Shown: positions 31,736 through 40,945, numbered from the stretch's first letter. The stretch: DNA of 47,075 nucleotides from Candidatus Eisenbacteria bacterium (GCA_016235265.1 JACRLI010000015.1:265300-312374), one strand, 5' to 3'. A program made the numbers and translations. The notes: generated from the sequence alone by a model not told the origin.

Positions 31736-33583
31736 TTGGCTTCCACGTTCCTCGAACAACTCCGGGCCCGTCCCCTGCTGGGCGACGGGGCCATGGGCAC
31801 CCTGCTCTTTCTCCGCGGGGCGCCCTACGACGCCTGCCTCGACGAGCTCACCATTTCCCGCCCGGAGCTGGTGCAGGCCGTGCACCGCGACTACATCGCG
31901 GCCGGCGCGGAGGTGCTGGAGACCAACACCTTTGGCGCCAACCGGATCAAGCTGGAACGTCACGGGCTGGGCGAGCGCGTGGTGGACCTCAACCGCCGGG
32001 CCGTGAGGCTGGCGCGCGAGGCCCGCGAGATCTCCGGACGCGACGTGTGGGTGGCCGGCTCGGTGGGCCCCCTCGGGAAGGCCTCCGACGGGCCCACGGG
32101 GCTCACCCCCGCGCGCATGGAGGGTCTGTTCCGCGAGCAGGTCGAAGGCCTGCTGGAGGGCGGCGCCGACCTGCTGGTAATCGAGACCTTCTGGGACATG
32201 GACCAGGCCCTGGCGGCCATCCGCGCCGCGCGCGCGGCGTGTTCGCTGCCGCTGGTGGCGCAGATGACCTTCACCGAGGAACTCACCACGCTGCGCGACA
32301 TGACCCCCGAGGACGTGGCGCGCCTGCTGGAGGATGCCGGCGCGGACGTGATCGGCGCCAACTGCTCGGTGGGCCCGCACGGCATCCTGGAAGTGCTGGA
32401 GCGGATGGCCTCGGTCACGCAGCTGCCGCTCTCGGCCCAGCCCAACGCCGGCCTGCCGCGCATCATGGACGGACGCGTGGTCTACATCGCCAGCCCGGAC
32501 TACTTCGCCGAGTACGCGGTGCGTTTCGTGGAAGCCGGAGCGCGCCTGATCGGCGGCTGTTGCGGCACCACCCCCGCGCACGTGGCGGCCATGCGCCGCA
32601 CTCTCGACGAGAAGCACCCCGAGGCACGCCGCGGGCACCCCGCGGTGACCGTGGTGGAGGCCGCGCCCGAGCCCGAGGCCGGCGAGCCCACCGCCGGGGA
32701 GAGCTTCGCGGACAAGCTGGGCCGGCACTTCGTGGTCAGCGTGGAACTGGATCCCCCGCGCGGGCTCAACCCCGCCCGGCTGATCCAGGCGGCCCACCTG
32801 ATGCGCGAGGAGGGCGTGGACGCGGTGAACATCGCCGACAGCCCGATGGCGCGGGTGCGCATGAGCGCGCTGGCGCTGGCCTACCTGATCCAGTCGCGCG
32901 TCGGGATCGAGACCATCCTGCACTTCACCTGCCGCGACCGGAACCTCATGGGGTTGCAGAGCGACCTGATCGGCGCGCACGCCGCGGGCATCCGCAACAT
33001 CCTGGCCCTGACCGGGGACCCGCCCTCGGTGGGCGACTACGCGCAGGCCACCGCGGTCTTCGACGTGGACTCGGTGGGCCTGCTCGGGATCATCCGCCGG
33101 ATGAACGACGGCTTCGACGTCAACGGCACCTCCATCGGCTCGAAGGCGCGTTTCCGGCTGGGCTGCGCGGTGAATCCCGCCTGCGAGGACCTGGACGGCG
33201 AGATCGTGCGCTTCCGCCGCAAGATGGACGCCGGCGCCGAGTTCGCCATGACCCAGCCGCTCTACCAGCTCTCCGACTGGCTGCGCTTCCGGGACCGCCT
33301 GGGCGAGGTCCGGATCCCGATCCTGATGGGGGTGCTGCCGCTGCACAGCTCGCGGCATGCCGAGTTCCTGCACCACGAGGTGCCGGGCATCTCGGTCCCG
33401 GATTCCGTGCGCGCACGCATGGGCGCCGCCGGCGCCGACGGGCTGGCCGAGGGGGCGCGGCTGGCGACATCCCTGCTGCTGGAGGCCCGCGGCGCCCTCG
33501 ACGGCGTGTACCTCATGCCCTCCTTCGGTCGCTACGAGCAGATCGTGGACGTGGTGCGGGCCGCGCGCCAGGGAGCGGCCTAG
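31736..33583 (+). CDS. Bifunctional homocysteine S-methyltransferase / methylenetetrahydrofolate reductase (YitJ type)
   Basis: The 615-residue protein fuses two enzymes. Residues about 1-300 are a homocysteine methyltransferase barrel with GDGAMGTLLF near the start. Its zinc cysteines are near 209 (GANCSVG) and 274-275 (GGCCGTTPAHV). Residues about 325-610 are a MetF-like methylenetetrahydrofolate reductase (VSVELDPPRG, NILALTGDPP, FAMTQPLY). The arrangement is that of Bacillus YitJ, linking 5-methyl-THF formation to methionine synthesis. The cobalamin and activation domains of MetH are absent. The start is a TTG at 31736; there is no ATG in frame at a sensible place, and the ribosome site is weak. 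Confidence 0.9.
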   Translation: MASTFLEQLRARPLLGDGAMGTLLFLRGAPYDACLDELTISRPELVQAVHRDYIAAGAEVLETNTFGANRIKLERHGLGERVVDLNRRAVRLAREAREISGRDVWVAGSVGPLGKASDGPTGLTPARMEGLFREQVEGLLEGGADLLVIETFWDMDQALAAIRAARAACSLPLVAQMTFTEELTTLRDMTPEDVARLLEDAGADVIGANCSVGPHGILEVLERMASVTQLPLSAQPNAGLPRIMDGRVVYIASPDYFAEYAVRFVEAGARLIGGCCGTTPAHVAAMRRTLDEKHPEARRGHPAVTVVEAAPEPEAGEPTAGESFADKLGRHFVVSVELDPPRGLNPARLIQAAHLMREEGVDAVNIADSPMARVRMSALALAYLIQSRVGIETILHFTCRDRNLMGLQSDLIGAHAAGIRNILALTGDPPSVGDYAQATAVFDVDSVGLLGIIRRMNDGFDVNGTSIGSKARFRLGCAVNPACEDLDGEIVRFRRKMDAGAEFAMTQPLYQLSDWLRFRDRLGEVRIPILMGVLPLHSSRHAEFLHHEVPGISVPDSVRARMGAAGADGLAEGARLATSLLLEARGALDGVYLMPSFGRYEQIVDVVRAARQGAA

Positions 33584-33586
33584 TCC

Positions 33587-35371
33587 TTGGCCGGAAGCCC
33601 CGCCTCGCCCGCCCGCCGCGCCTTCGCCTATCTCGTCCCCTACCGGGGCCGCCTGCTCGCGGGGGCCGTGGCGCTGACCGGCGCGAACCTGCTGTCCCTG
33701 CTGCAACCCTGGGTCCTGCGCCACGCGGTGGACAGCGTCGCCCGCTGGACTCCGGGGGCCGGACCGAAGCTGCACCTCTCCGCGGGCGCCGGCGCCGCGC
33801 TGCTGGCCGACGCGGGCTGGATCCTGGGCCTGGCCGTGGCCGGCGGCCTGTGCCGCTTCGCCATGCGCTACCTCATGATCACCGTCTCCCGCGAGTGCGA
33901 GCGCGACCTGCGCGCCGACTACTTCGCGCACCTGCTGCGCCTCTCTCCCGGCTACTACCAGAAGACCCGCGTGGGCGACCTGATGAGCCGCGCCACCAAC
34001 GACCTGTCCGCGGTGCGCATGCTGTGGGGCCCCGGCGTGATGCAGGGCCTGCAGACGGTGGTGACGTTCGTGGTCGCCCTGGCGCTGATGATGCGCATTG
34101 ACTGGAAGCTCACGCTGCTGGCGCTGATCCCGCTGCCGCTGCTCTCGCTGGTGATGAGCCGCGTGGGCGGGGTGATCCACGACAAGTTCGAGGAGATCCA
34201 GGAGCACCTGGGGCGCATGAGCACGCGGGTGCAGGAGAACCTGGCCGGCGTGCGCGTGGTGAAGGCCTACGTGCGCGAGAGCGACGAGATCGCCTCCTTC
34301 GAGAAGCTCAACGAGGACTACGTGCGCCGCAACATGGGCCTGATTCGTCTGATCGGCTTCTTCTACCCGCTCTTCGGACTGCTCTCGGGCGCCGGGGGCG
34401 CGGTGGTGCTGTGGTTCGGCGGCCACCAGGTGATCGCGGGCAAGCTCAGCATCGGCTCGTTCGTGGCCTTCAACTCCTACCTCATGATGCTGGTGTGGCC
34501 CATGATGGCCCTGGGCTGGGTGGTGAACCTGTTCCAGCGGGGCACCGCCTCCATGGGGCGCATGGCCGCGGTGATGGACCAGGAACCCGAGTTCGTGGAC
34601 CGCGAGGGCGCCCCGGAGCACCCGCTCACCGGCGCCATCCGGCTGGAGAAGCTCTCCTTCCGCTATTCCCCCGACGCCGCGTGGGCGCTGCGCGACGTTG
34701 ATCTCGAGATCCCCGCGGGCCGGACCGTGGCCATCGTGGGGCCCACCGGCTCGGGCAAGAGCACGCTGCTGACGCTGCTGCCCAGGCTCCGCGAGGCCAC
34801 CGAGGGCCGGGTGCTGCTGGACGGGGTGGACGTGCGCGACCTGCCGCTCAAGAGCCTGCGGGGCGCGTTCGGCTGGGTGCCGCAGGATACGTTCCTGTTC
34901 TCCGAGACGCTGCGCGAGAACATCCGCCTGGGCGGAGAGGACCACACCGCCGAGGAGGCCGCCGACCGCGCGCACCTGGGCCAGGACCTCGAGTCCTTCC
35001 CCAAGGGTCTCGAAACGGTGATCGGCGAGCGCGGCATCACCCTCTCCGGCGGGCAGAAGCAGCGCACCGCGCTGGCCCGCGCGGTGGCCCGGCGCCCGAC
35101 CATCCTGGTATTGGACGACGCGTTCTCGGCGGTGGACACCAGCACCGAGGAGGCCATCCTGCGCAAGCTGGTGCCATTCATGGCCGGGCGCACCACGCTG
35201 ATCGTCTCGCACCGCGTGTCCACGGTGCGCCACGCGGACCACATCGTGGTGCTGGACCGCGGCCGGATCGTGGAGCAGGGCCATCACGACGAGCTGCTGC
35301 AGATGGACGGACTGTACGCCGGCCTGGCCCGCCGCCAGCGGCTGCTCGAAGAGCTGGAGACCGAGGCGTGA
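33587..35371 (+). CDS. ABC exporter half-transporter, degenerate-site subunit
   Basis: The 594-residue protein has a six-helix exporter domain (about 12-320) and a nucleotide-binding domain (about 345-590). Walker A is GPTGSGKST near 386, the signature LSGGQKQR near 486 and the switch His is in IVSHRVST. The Walker B motif reads VLDDAFSAVD, with Asp where the catalytic Glu should be. This marks the degenerate subunit of a heterodimeric exporter, like TM287 of TM287/288. It starts with TTG four bases after the previous stop, and its partner follows 49 bases downstream. Substrate unknown: lipid, drug or peptide are all possible. Confidence 0.92.
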   Translation: MAGSPASPARRAFAYLVPYRGRLLAGAVALTGANLLSLLQPWVLRHAVDSVARWTPGAGPKLHLSAGAGAALLADAGWILGLAVAGGLCRFAMRYLMITVSRECERDLRADYFAHLLRLSPGYYQKTRVGDLMSRATNDLSAVRMLWGPGVMQGLQTVVTFVVALALMMRIDWKLTLLALIPLPLLSLVMSRVGGVIHDKFEEIQEHLGRMSTRVQENLAGVRVVKAYVRESDEIASFEKLNEDYVRRNMGLIRLIGFFYPLFGLLSGAGGAVVLWFGGHQVIAGKLSIGSFVAFNSYLMMLVWPMMALGWVVNLFQRGTASMGRMAAVMDQEPEFVDREGAPEHPLTGAIRLEKLSFRYSPDAAWALRDVDLEIPAGRTVAIVGPTGSGKSTLLTLLPRLREATEGRVLLDGVDVRDLPLKSLRGAFGWVPQDTFLFSETLRENIRLGGEDHTAEEAADRAHLGQDLESFPKGLETVIGERGITLSGGQKQRTALARAVARRPTILVLDDAFSAVDTSTEEAILRKLVPFMAGRTTLIVSHRVSTVRHADHIVVLDRGRIVEQGHHDELLQMDGLYAGLARRQRLLEELETEA

Positions 35372-35420
35372 CCGCCGGGGCCCGCCGCGCCGGCGCGTAC
35401 CCGGGACACGGACCGCGGAC

Positions 35421-37199
35421 ATGAGCGAGCTGCACGGCGAAGAGGAAGTCTTCGGCAAGGCCTATGACGGCCGCCTGATGCGCCGCCTGGTGCGTTACCT
35501 GGTGCCCTACCGGAGGTGGGTGGCCGCGGCGCTGGCGCTGATGCTGCTGGACGTGGCGGTGCAGCTGGCGGTGCCGGCCCTGTGGCGGGCCACCATCGAC
35601 CGGGCGCTCGGCGCCCACAACGGCCCGCTGGTGGACCGCTTCGGCATCACGCTGGTGGCGCTGCTGCTGGGCGGATTCCTGGTGCAGTACGCCCAGACGG
35701 TGGTGCTCCAGCGCACCGGGCAGCGCATCATGTGGGACCTGCGCCGCCAGCTGTTCACGCACCTCCAGACTCAACCCCTCTCCTTCTTCGACCGCCAGCC
35801 GGTCGGCAGGCTGATGACGCGCGTCATCAACGACGTGGACGTGCTCAACGAATTGTTCACCTCCGGCATGGTCACGGTGATCGGGGACGTGTTCATGCTG
35901 CTGGGGATCCTGTGGGTCCTGTTCAGCTGGAACGCCCGCCTGGCGCTGCTCACCTTCTCGGTGCTGCCCCTGATCTTCGTGTGCACGGTGGTGTTCCGCA
36001 CCAGGGTGCGTGACTCGTACCGCAAGATCCGCACGCTGATGTCGCGCATCAACAGCTTCCTGCAGGAGAACATCTCCGGGATGGTGACGGTCCAGATGCT
36101 GGGCCGCGAGGAGAACCGCCGGCACAAGTTCGCCGCCATCAACGAGGCGCACCGCGACGCCAACGTGGAGAACGTCTGCTACTGCGCGGTGTTCTTCCCG
36201 GTGATGGACTTCCTGGGCGCCCTGGCGCTGGCGCTGCTGGTGTGGTTCGGAGGGCGCCAGGTACTGGACGGCGCGCTCACGCTGGGGGCGCTGGTGGCCT
36301 TCTTCCAGTACGCGCAGCGCTTCTTCCGGCCCATCAACGACCTGGCCGAAAAGTACACCATCCTGCAGTCGGCGATGGCCTCCGCCGAGCGGGTATTCGA
36401 CCTGCTGGACACCGAGCCCGCGCTGAAGCCCGCCGCCGACCCGAAGCCGGCCGGCCCGCTGAAGCAGGCGATCCGCTTCGAGGACGTGTGGTTCGCCTAC
36501 AACGGCGAGGACTTCGTGCTGCGCGACGTGAACCTGGCCATCCGTCCGGGCGAGAAGATCGCGGTGGTGGGTGCGACGGGCTCGGGCAAGACGACCCTGG
36601 TGCACCTGCTGGCGCGTTTCTACGAAGTGACTCGCGGGCGGATCACGTGGGACGGCGTGGACATCCGCGAGCTCAGCACCGACCAGCTGCGGCGGAGGAT
36701 CGGCTTCGTGCAGCAGGATGTGTTCCTGTTCTCGGGGAACATCCGCGACAACATCGGTCTGCGCAACGCGGAAATCTCGCCTGGGCGGGTGGAGGACGCG
36801 GCACGCGAGGTGCAGGCGGGCGTCTTCATTGACCGCCTGCCGGCGGGGATGGACACGGCGGTGAACGAGCGCGGCACCTCGCTCTCCACGGGCGAGCGGC
36901 AGCTGCTGGCGTTCGCCCGTGCGCTGGCCTACGACCCCGAGGTGCTGGTGCTGGACGAGGCCACCTCCAGCGTGGACCCGGAGACGGAGCACCGCATCCA
37001 GGAGGCGCTGGAGCGGCTGCTGCGCGGGCGCACGTCCATCGTGATCGCGCACCGGCTGTCCACGATCCAGTCGGCGGACCGGATCCTGGTGTTCCACCGG
37101 GGGAAGCTGCGGGAGGCGGGGACGCATTCGGAACTCATCGCGCGCGAAGGGATCTACGCCCGGCTGGTCCAGCTGCAGTACGGCGGCGCGATCGGGTGA
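35421..37199 (+). CDS. ABC exporter half-transporter, catalytic subunit
   Basis: The 592-residue protein has an exporter membrane domain (about 25-330) and an ATPase domain (about 350-590). Walker A is GATGSGKTT near 383 and the Walker B VLDEATSSVD keeps the catalytic Glu; H-loop in VIAHRLST. Its signature is LSTGERQL, changed from LSGGQ. The altered signature of this subunit faces the altered Walker B of the preceding one, so both changes fall in the same ATP site. The other site is intact. This is the expected pattern for an asymmetric heterodimer. The ATG at 35421 is clear. Confidence 0.92.
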   Translation: MSELHGEEEVFGKAYDGRLMRRLVRYLVPYRRWVAAALALMLLDVAVQLAVPALWRATIDRALGAHNGPLVDRFGITLVALLLGGFLVQYAQTVVLQRTGQRIMWDLRRQLFTHLQTQPLSFFDRQPVGRLMTRVINDVDVLNELFTSGMVTVIGDVFMLLGILWVLFSWNARLALLTFSVLPLIFVCTVVFRTRVRDSYRKIRTLMSRINSFLQENISGMVTVQMLGREENRRHKFAAINEAHRDANVENVCYCAVFFPVMDFLGALALALLVWFGGRQVLDGALTLGALVAFFQYAQRFFRPINDLAEKYTILQSAMASAERVFDLLDTEPALKPAADPKPAGPLKQAIRFEDVWFAYNGEDFVLRDVNLAIRPGEKIAVVGATGSGKTTLVHLLARFYEVTRGRITWDGVDIRELSTDQLRRRIGFVQQDVFLFSGNIRDNIGLRNAEISPGRVEDAAREVQAGVFIDRLPAGMDTAVNERGTSLSTGERQLLAFARALAYDPEVLVLDEATSSVDPETEHRIQEALERLLRGRTSIVIAHRLSTIQSADRILVFHRGKLREAGTHSELIAREGIYARLVQLQYGGAIG

Positions 37200-37232
37200 C
37201 GCCGCCCGGTTCATCCTTCGATTTCGCCTGAC

Positions 37233-37575
37233 CTACGTTCGTGCGCGCTCGTACCTCGGGTGACCCTCGTCGTCCCGCTCTCCGGTCTCGTGGAAACCCA
37301 TCTTGCGCAGCACCGCCCTCGAGGCGGCGTTGTCCTCGGCGACGTGCGCCACCACGACCTCCACACCCGGCTGGGCCAGGGCCTAGCCGGCCAGGCCTCG
37401 GGCCATTTCGGTGGCCAGGGGCGTCGGCCATCCCTCCGGGGGGCCATCCTTCGGGAATGCGCGCGTGGAGAAGGCCGGCGAGCGCGGACGGGGTCTGCAG
37501 CTCCGCGCGGATCGTGGCCGCGGTGGCGGGCACGAGTTCCAGCCTCGCGGTGCTCAGGATCACGCGGGAATGCAC
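37233..37575 (-). pseudogene. Decayed GNAT N-acetyltransferase
   Basis: The minus strand from 37575 encodes a RimJ/RimL-like start (ILSTARLELVPATAATIRAEL... HARIPEGWPP). The downstream frame then loses homology. A different frame gives the family C-terminus: ATEMARGLAG, a TAG stop where Trp is expected, ALAQPGVEVVVAHVAEDNAA, then RAVLRKMGFHETGERDDEGHPRYERA. About 60 central residues, the strand-helix core before the acetyl-CoA loop, are missing. The gene therefore carries a deletion with frameshift plus a nonsense codon and cannot make an active enzyme. Confidence 0.8.
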
Positions 37576-37682
37576 CTCAGGGGTGGGCCGCCCGACAGCG
37601 TCGGAAGAGGATCCGCGGCACCCACGGCGCCGCCCGGCACGAGTGCCGCCGCGAACGCGGCGCAGAACAGCAGGGCCCTCAT
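37560..37682 (-). pseudogene. Truncated start of a secreted-protein gene
   Basis: A good ribosome site (GGAGG, eight bases) precedes an ATG at 37682. The 40-codon frame opens with a convincing signal peptide (MRALLFCAAFAAALVPGGAVGAAD) and stops at 37560, inside the beginning of the decayed GNAT gene. It is most simply the 5-prime remnant of a larger exported-protein gene. A genuine 40-residue secreted peptide is the alternative. Confidence 0.45.
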
Positions 37683-37722
37683 GGTGGGGACCTCCGGGAT
37701 CGGGAACTCGAACGGGGCCGGC

Positions 37723-38253
37723 CTACCAGCCCTTCCGCTCGCGCAGCGAGCGGATCTGCGCGGCGTGGTGGCGGCCGTGCCAGGCGTACAGGCCCAGGGT
37801 CGTATCCAGGGCCATCAAACCCAGGTCGGGGTGACGGAAGGTGCGGTGGAACTCGGCGTCGCCCATGGCCTCGAGCAGCAGCATCCAGCGGGCGTGCAGG
37901 GCGTCCAGGAGCGCCAGCGACATCTCCACCGGGGCGGTCCGGGCGTCGGGCAGCCCGGCCCAGCGGGCTTCCTCGTAAGTCTTGACCGTGGGCGCCTCCT
38001 CGGTGAGCGCCAGGCGAAAGCGGGTGTAGGCGTTGAGGTGGCTGTCGGGCACGTGGTGCACCACCTGCCGCACGGTCCAGCCGCCGTCCCGGTAGGGCGT
38101 GTCCAGTTGGGCCTCGGTGAGGCCGGTCACCACCGCGCGCAGCCCGGCCGGGGCTTCGGCCACCTGCCGGAGCCATTCGGCTCGCAGCGCGGGCGGGATC
38201 TCCGCGGGGCGCTGATAGCGGCCGATGGGATAGCGCGGGTCGTTCTCGGGCAT
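37723..38253 (-). CDS. YfiT/BstA-like DinB-family protein (putative bacillithiol transferase)
   Basis: The 176-residue protein opens DPRYPIGRYQRP, the start of the Bacillus YfiT group. Its three metal-binding histidines appear at H67 (VVHHVPDSH), H159 and H163 (YAWHGRHHA), nearly the same positions as the nickel-binding histidines of YfiT. The DinB-like four-helix fold is used by bacillithiol S-transferases, which attach the thiol to drugs and electrophiles. The start shares one base with the stop of the upstream DUF421 gene (TGATG). A BshB1-like gene at 16036 fits the same thiol chemistry. The substrate is not known. Confidence 0.85.
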   Translation of the reverse strand: MPENDPRYPIGRYQRPAEIPPALRAEWLRQVAEAPAGLRAVVTGLTEAQLDTPYRDGGWTVRQVVHHVPDSHLNAYTRFRLALTEEAPTVKTYEEARWAGLPDARTAPVEMSLALLDALHARWMLLLEAMGDAEFHRTFRHPDLGLMALDTTLGLYAWHGRHHAAQIRSLRERKGW

Positions 38254-38789
38254 CAGTTTCCTCCGGGGCGGATGGCGCGCACGCGGCGGCGCGTGCGGCG
38301 CAGGTAGTGATCCTCGCTGGGCAGCACGCTGATGGTGCCGTCGATTTCCAGGATGGCGGTGTGCACCTTCCCGATGCTCTCGAAGCCGTGCTCGCGGATG
38401 GCCTGCAGCACCAGCTCCTCGGTCAGTTCCGCTTCGGCCATGTTCGCGGGGATGAACTTCCCGTTCATCACCAGCACCACCGGTTCACCCTCCAGCACCC
38501 TGCGGATGGTGCGGTGGTTGCGGGTCAGCATCCCGGTCCCGTAGTTGAGCGCCAGGAGCGTACCGGCGGCCACCAGGCCCGCGAGCACGGAGGTCTCGGG
38601 GCCCACCATGGCGTTCTGGACGGCGTTGGAAATGAGCAGGATCAGGACCAGGTCGAAGGGCGTCATCTGGCCCAGCTGGCGGCGACCGGTGAGGCGCATG
38701 CCGGCCAGGATCACCACGTACACGATGACGCAGCGCAGGATGATCTCGAAGAGCGGGGCGTGCAGCCCGAGCGTCTCTGCGAACTTCAC
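38253..38789 (-). CDS. DUF421 (YetF/YcaP-type) membrane protein
   Basis: The 178-residue protein has three N-terminal hydrophobic segments (about 15-33, 45-62 and 65-85), including MTPFDLVLILLISNAVQNAM, the DUF421 signature. A cytoplasmic domain with the LTEELVLQAIREHGF and ISVLPSE motifs follows. Members such as YetF have been linked to spore or envelope properties; the biochemical role is unknown. The start is a GTG with GGAG upstream. It overlaps the BstA-like gene by one base, so the two are co-translated. Confidence 0.88.
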   Translation of the reverse strand: MKFAETLGLHAPLFEIILRCVIVYVVILAGMRLTGRRQLGQMTPFDLVLILLISNAVQNAMVGPETSVLAGLVAAGTLLALNYGTGMLTRNHRTIRRVLEGEPVVLVMNGKFIPANMAEAELTEELVLQAIREHGFESIGKVHTAILEIDGTISVLPSEDHYLRRTRRRVRAIRPGGN

Positions 38790-38842
38790 GGGGCTCCTGT
38801 CCGCGGCAGGCTCCGCGACGCGGGGCGGCCGGCGACGTGCCC

Positions 38843-38864
38843 GGCCGGGGAAGACTCCCCGGCC
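38843..38864 (-). terminator. Hairpin terminator of the M42 operon
   Basis: A 9-bp stem, GGCCGGGGA with its complement around a 4-base loop, begins at the base next to the TAG stop of the last M42 gene. Confidence 0.7.
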
Positions 38865-39869
38865 CTAGAACCCTTCCTTGCGCAGGTCGGTCTCGAGGAA
38901 CGCCACCAGCAGCCTCACCGCCGCCTCGACGTCCTTGAGGTCCACCATTTCGTTGACCGTGTGCACGTAGCGGCACGGGATGCTGAGGCAGCCGGAAGGC
39001 ACGCCCTCGCGCACCCGGTGGATGCTGGAGGCATCGGTGGAGGCCCCCTCCAGCGCCAGCACCTCCATCTGGTGGCGGATCTTCTCGCGCCGCGCGAGGC
39101 GCACCATGAGGTCGCGGACCTTCGGGTGGCCGATGTGCCCGCCGTCCTTCACCTTGATGGCCGCACCGCCGCCCAGCTCCACCGACATGGGACGGCACTC
39201 GGGCAGGTCCCCGGTCAGCGTCACATCCACCGAGAGCGCCACGTCGGGGTCCAGCGCGAAGGCCGCCGGCTGCGCCCCGCGGCAACCGACTTCCTCCTGC
39301 ACCGTGAACACGAAGGCCACGTCGTTGGGCGACTTCTTGAGCCGCCGGGCGGCCTCGATCAGCACCGCGCACGAGACACGGTCGTCCATGGCCTTGCCGA
39401 TGAAGCGACCGCCCAGTTCCACCGGTTCGCGGTCGAAGCAGGCCACGTCGCCCACCTTCACGTGCTTGCGCGCCTCGGCGGCGGTGGCGAAGCCGAAATC
39501 CACGTACATGCGGTCGATCTTCCGGTCGTCCTTGTTGCCGCGCTCCTCCTCCATCACCACGCCCACGCGGCCGTCGGCCAGCCGCACACGCTGGGTGGCC
39601 AGGTTGTCCACGCGCAGGCCCCCGATATTGGAGAAGCGCGCGAAGCCCCGGGCGTCCACGTGGCTCAACACCAGCCCGATCTCGTCCATGTGGGCCGCGA
39701 TCATCACCCGGGCGCCCTTGCCCGGCCGGCGCGCCACCAGGTTGCCCATGATGTCCGGGGCAACCGAATCCACGTGCGCCCGGACTCGACGTCGCACCAG
39801 CGCGGCCACCCGCTCCTCCTCGCCGGAGGGCCCGAAGGCGCGCGAAAGCTCGCTCAGCAGTTCGATCAT
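38865..39869 (-). CDS. M42-family aminopeptidase (third gene of the trio)
   Basis: The 334-residue enzyme shows the M42 metal site: H of AAHMDEIG near 61, D of AMDDRVSC near 173, EE of TVQEEVG near 203, Asp of SVDVT near 227 and a late His in CRYVHTVNE near 310. M42 enzymes are dodecameric cobalt/zinc aminopeptidases (TET type), sometimes also glucanases, that trim peptides in the cytoplasm. The start overlaps the preceding M42 gene by four bases (ATGA). Substrate preference cannot be read from sequence. Confidence 0.93.
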   Translation of the reverse strand: MIELLSELSRAFGPSGEEERVAALVRRRVRAHVDSVAPDIMGNLVARRPGKGARVMIAAHMDEIGLVLSHVDARGFARFSNIGGLRVDNLATQRVRLADGRVGVVMEEERGNKDDRKIDRMYVDFGFATAAEARKHVKVGDVACFDREPVELGGRFIGKAMDDRVSCAVLIEAARRLKKSPNDVAFVFTVQEEVGCRGAQPAAFALDPDVALSVDVTLTGDLPECRPMSVELGGGAAIKVKDGGHIGHPKVRDLMVRLARREKIRHQMEVLALEGASTDASSIHRVREGVPSGCLSIPCRYVHTVNEMVDLKDVEAAVRLLVAFLETDLRKEGF

Positions 39870-40945
39870 GACTTCTCCCCGCGCGGCCCGGCGGGCCGCT
39901 TGAGGGCGGCCAGCCCAGGCAGGGCCGCGCGCACCAGTTCCAGTGTGGCTTCGATGTCGGCCCGGGCCGCCAGGGCCGAGGGCGCATGGATGTAGCGGCA
40001 CGGCACCGAGACGCTGATGGAACGCGCCCCGCCCCCGGCGCGGTGGTATTCGCCCGCGTCGGTGCCGCCGATGCCCGGGCGCTTCTCCTGCCACTTCACG
40101 CCCGCGGCCACGGCCGCTCTCTCGAACACTCCGAACACGGTCCGGTCGCTGATGGTCGCCCCGTCGCGGCGCGTGAGCACCGGCCCCCCGCCCAGGAGCG
40201 GGTAGGCGCCCAGCGCCTCCCCCCGCTTGCTGGGGGTGTCGGCGGCGGCGGTGCCTTCGAGCGCCACGGCCACGGCGGGCTGGAAGCGCTGGGCGGCCAC
40301 GCGACCGCCGCGCATGCCGATTTCCTCCTGGGTGGTGAACGCGGCCACGAAGCTGACCGGCGAGGCTGAGGCCACCAGTGCGGCCAGCAGCGCGCAGCCG
40401 GCGCGGTCGTCGAACGCCTTGCCCCGGACCAGCCCGCCGGCCCAGGACTCGAAGGTGGCGTCGAAGGTGACGGTGTCGCCCACCTTCACGTGCTTCTTCG
40501 CCTCCTTGTCGTCGGCGGCGCCGATGTCGGCGACCATGTCGTCGAGCATCACGGTGCGCGAGGCCTCCTCGCCCTTGGCGAGGTGCGGCGGCTTGGCCCC
40601 CAGCACGCCCTGGATGGCCTTCTCGCCCACCCGCACGCGCTTGCCGGAGAGCAACCGGTCGTCGAGACCGCCCACCTTCTGCAGGCGCAGCATGCCGGAC
40701 TTCTCGATGCGCACCACCATGAAGCCGACCTCGTCCATGTGCGCGCCCAGCAGCAGGCGGACGCCGTCCCGGCGGCCCCGCTTCTCGACCAGCAGCGAGC
40801 CCATGGAGTCCACTTCCAGGCGGTCCACGTGGGGCCTGAGGTAGTCCTTGAGGATGCGGCGCACCGGCGCCTCGTCGCCGGTCACGCCCCGCGCGTTGGA
40901 GAGCGCTTCGAACAGCTCCCACGGGAAGCCCCTGCGCGCGACCAT
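39866..40945 (-). CDS. M42-family aminopeptidase (second gene of the trio)
   Basis: The 359-residue enzyme has the same site: LGAHMDEVG near 68, AFDDRAGC near 180, TTQEEIGMRG near 212, ALEGTAA near 236 and CRYIHAPSAL near 324. The fifth ligand position is Glu here (ALEG), while the third gene has Asp (SVDVT), so the copies differ in metal ligand type. Its ATG shares one base with the stop of the first M42 gene. TET-type assembly is known for the family and inferred here. Confidence 0.93.
   Translation of the reverse strand: MVARRGFPWELFEALSNARGVTGDEAPVRRILKDYLRPHVDRLEVDSMGSLLVEKRGRRDGVRLLLGAHMDEVGFMVVRIEKSGMLRLQKVGGLDDRLLSGKRVRVGEKAIQGVLGAKPPHLAKGEEASRTVMLDDMVADIGAADDKEAKKHVKVGDTVTFDATFESWAGGLVRGKAFDDRAGCALLAALVASASPVSFVAAFTTQEEIGMRGGRVAAQRFQPAVAVALEGTAAADTPSKRGEALGAYPLLGGGPVLTRRDGATISDRTVFGVFERAAVAAGVKWQEKRPGIGGTDAGEYHRAGGGARSISVSVPCRYIHAPSALAARADIEATLELVRAALPGLAALKRPAGPRGEKS

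Noticed and set aside
31460..35458. Minus-strand open frame of over 1300 codons
   Set aside because: It is antisense to the YitJ-like and ABC genes, is low complexity, and has no recognisable motif or ribosome site.
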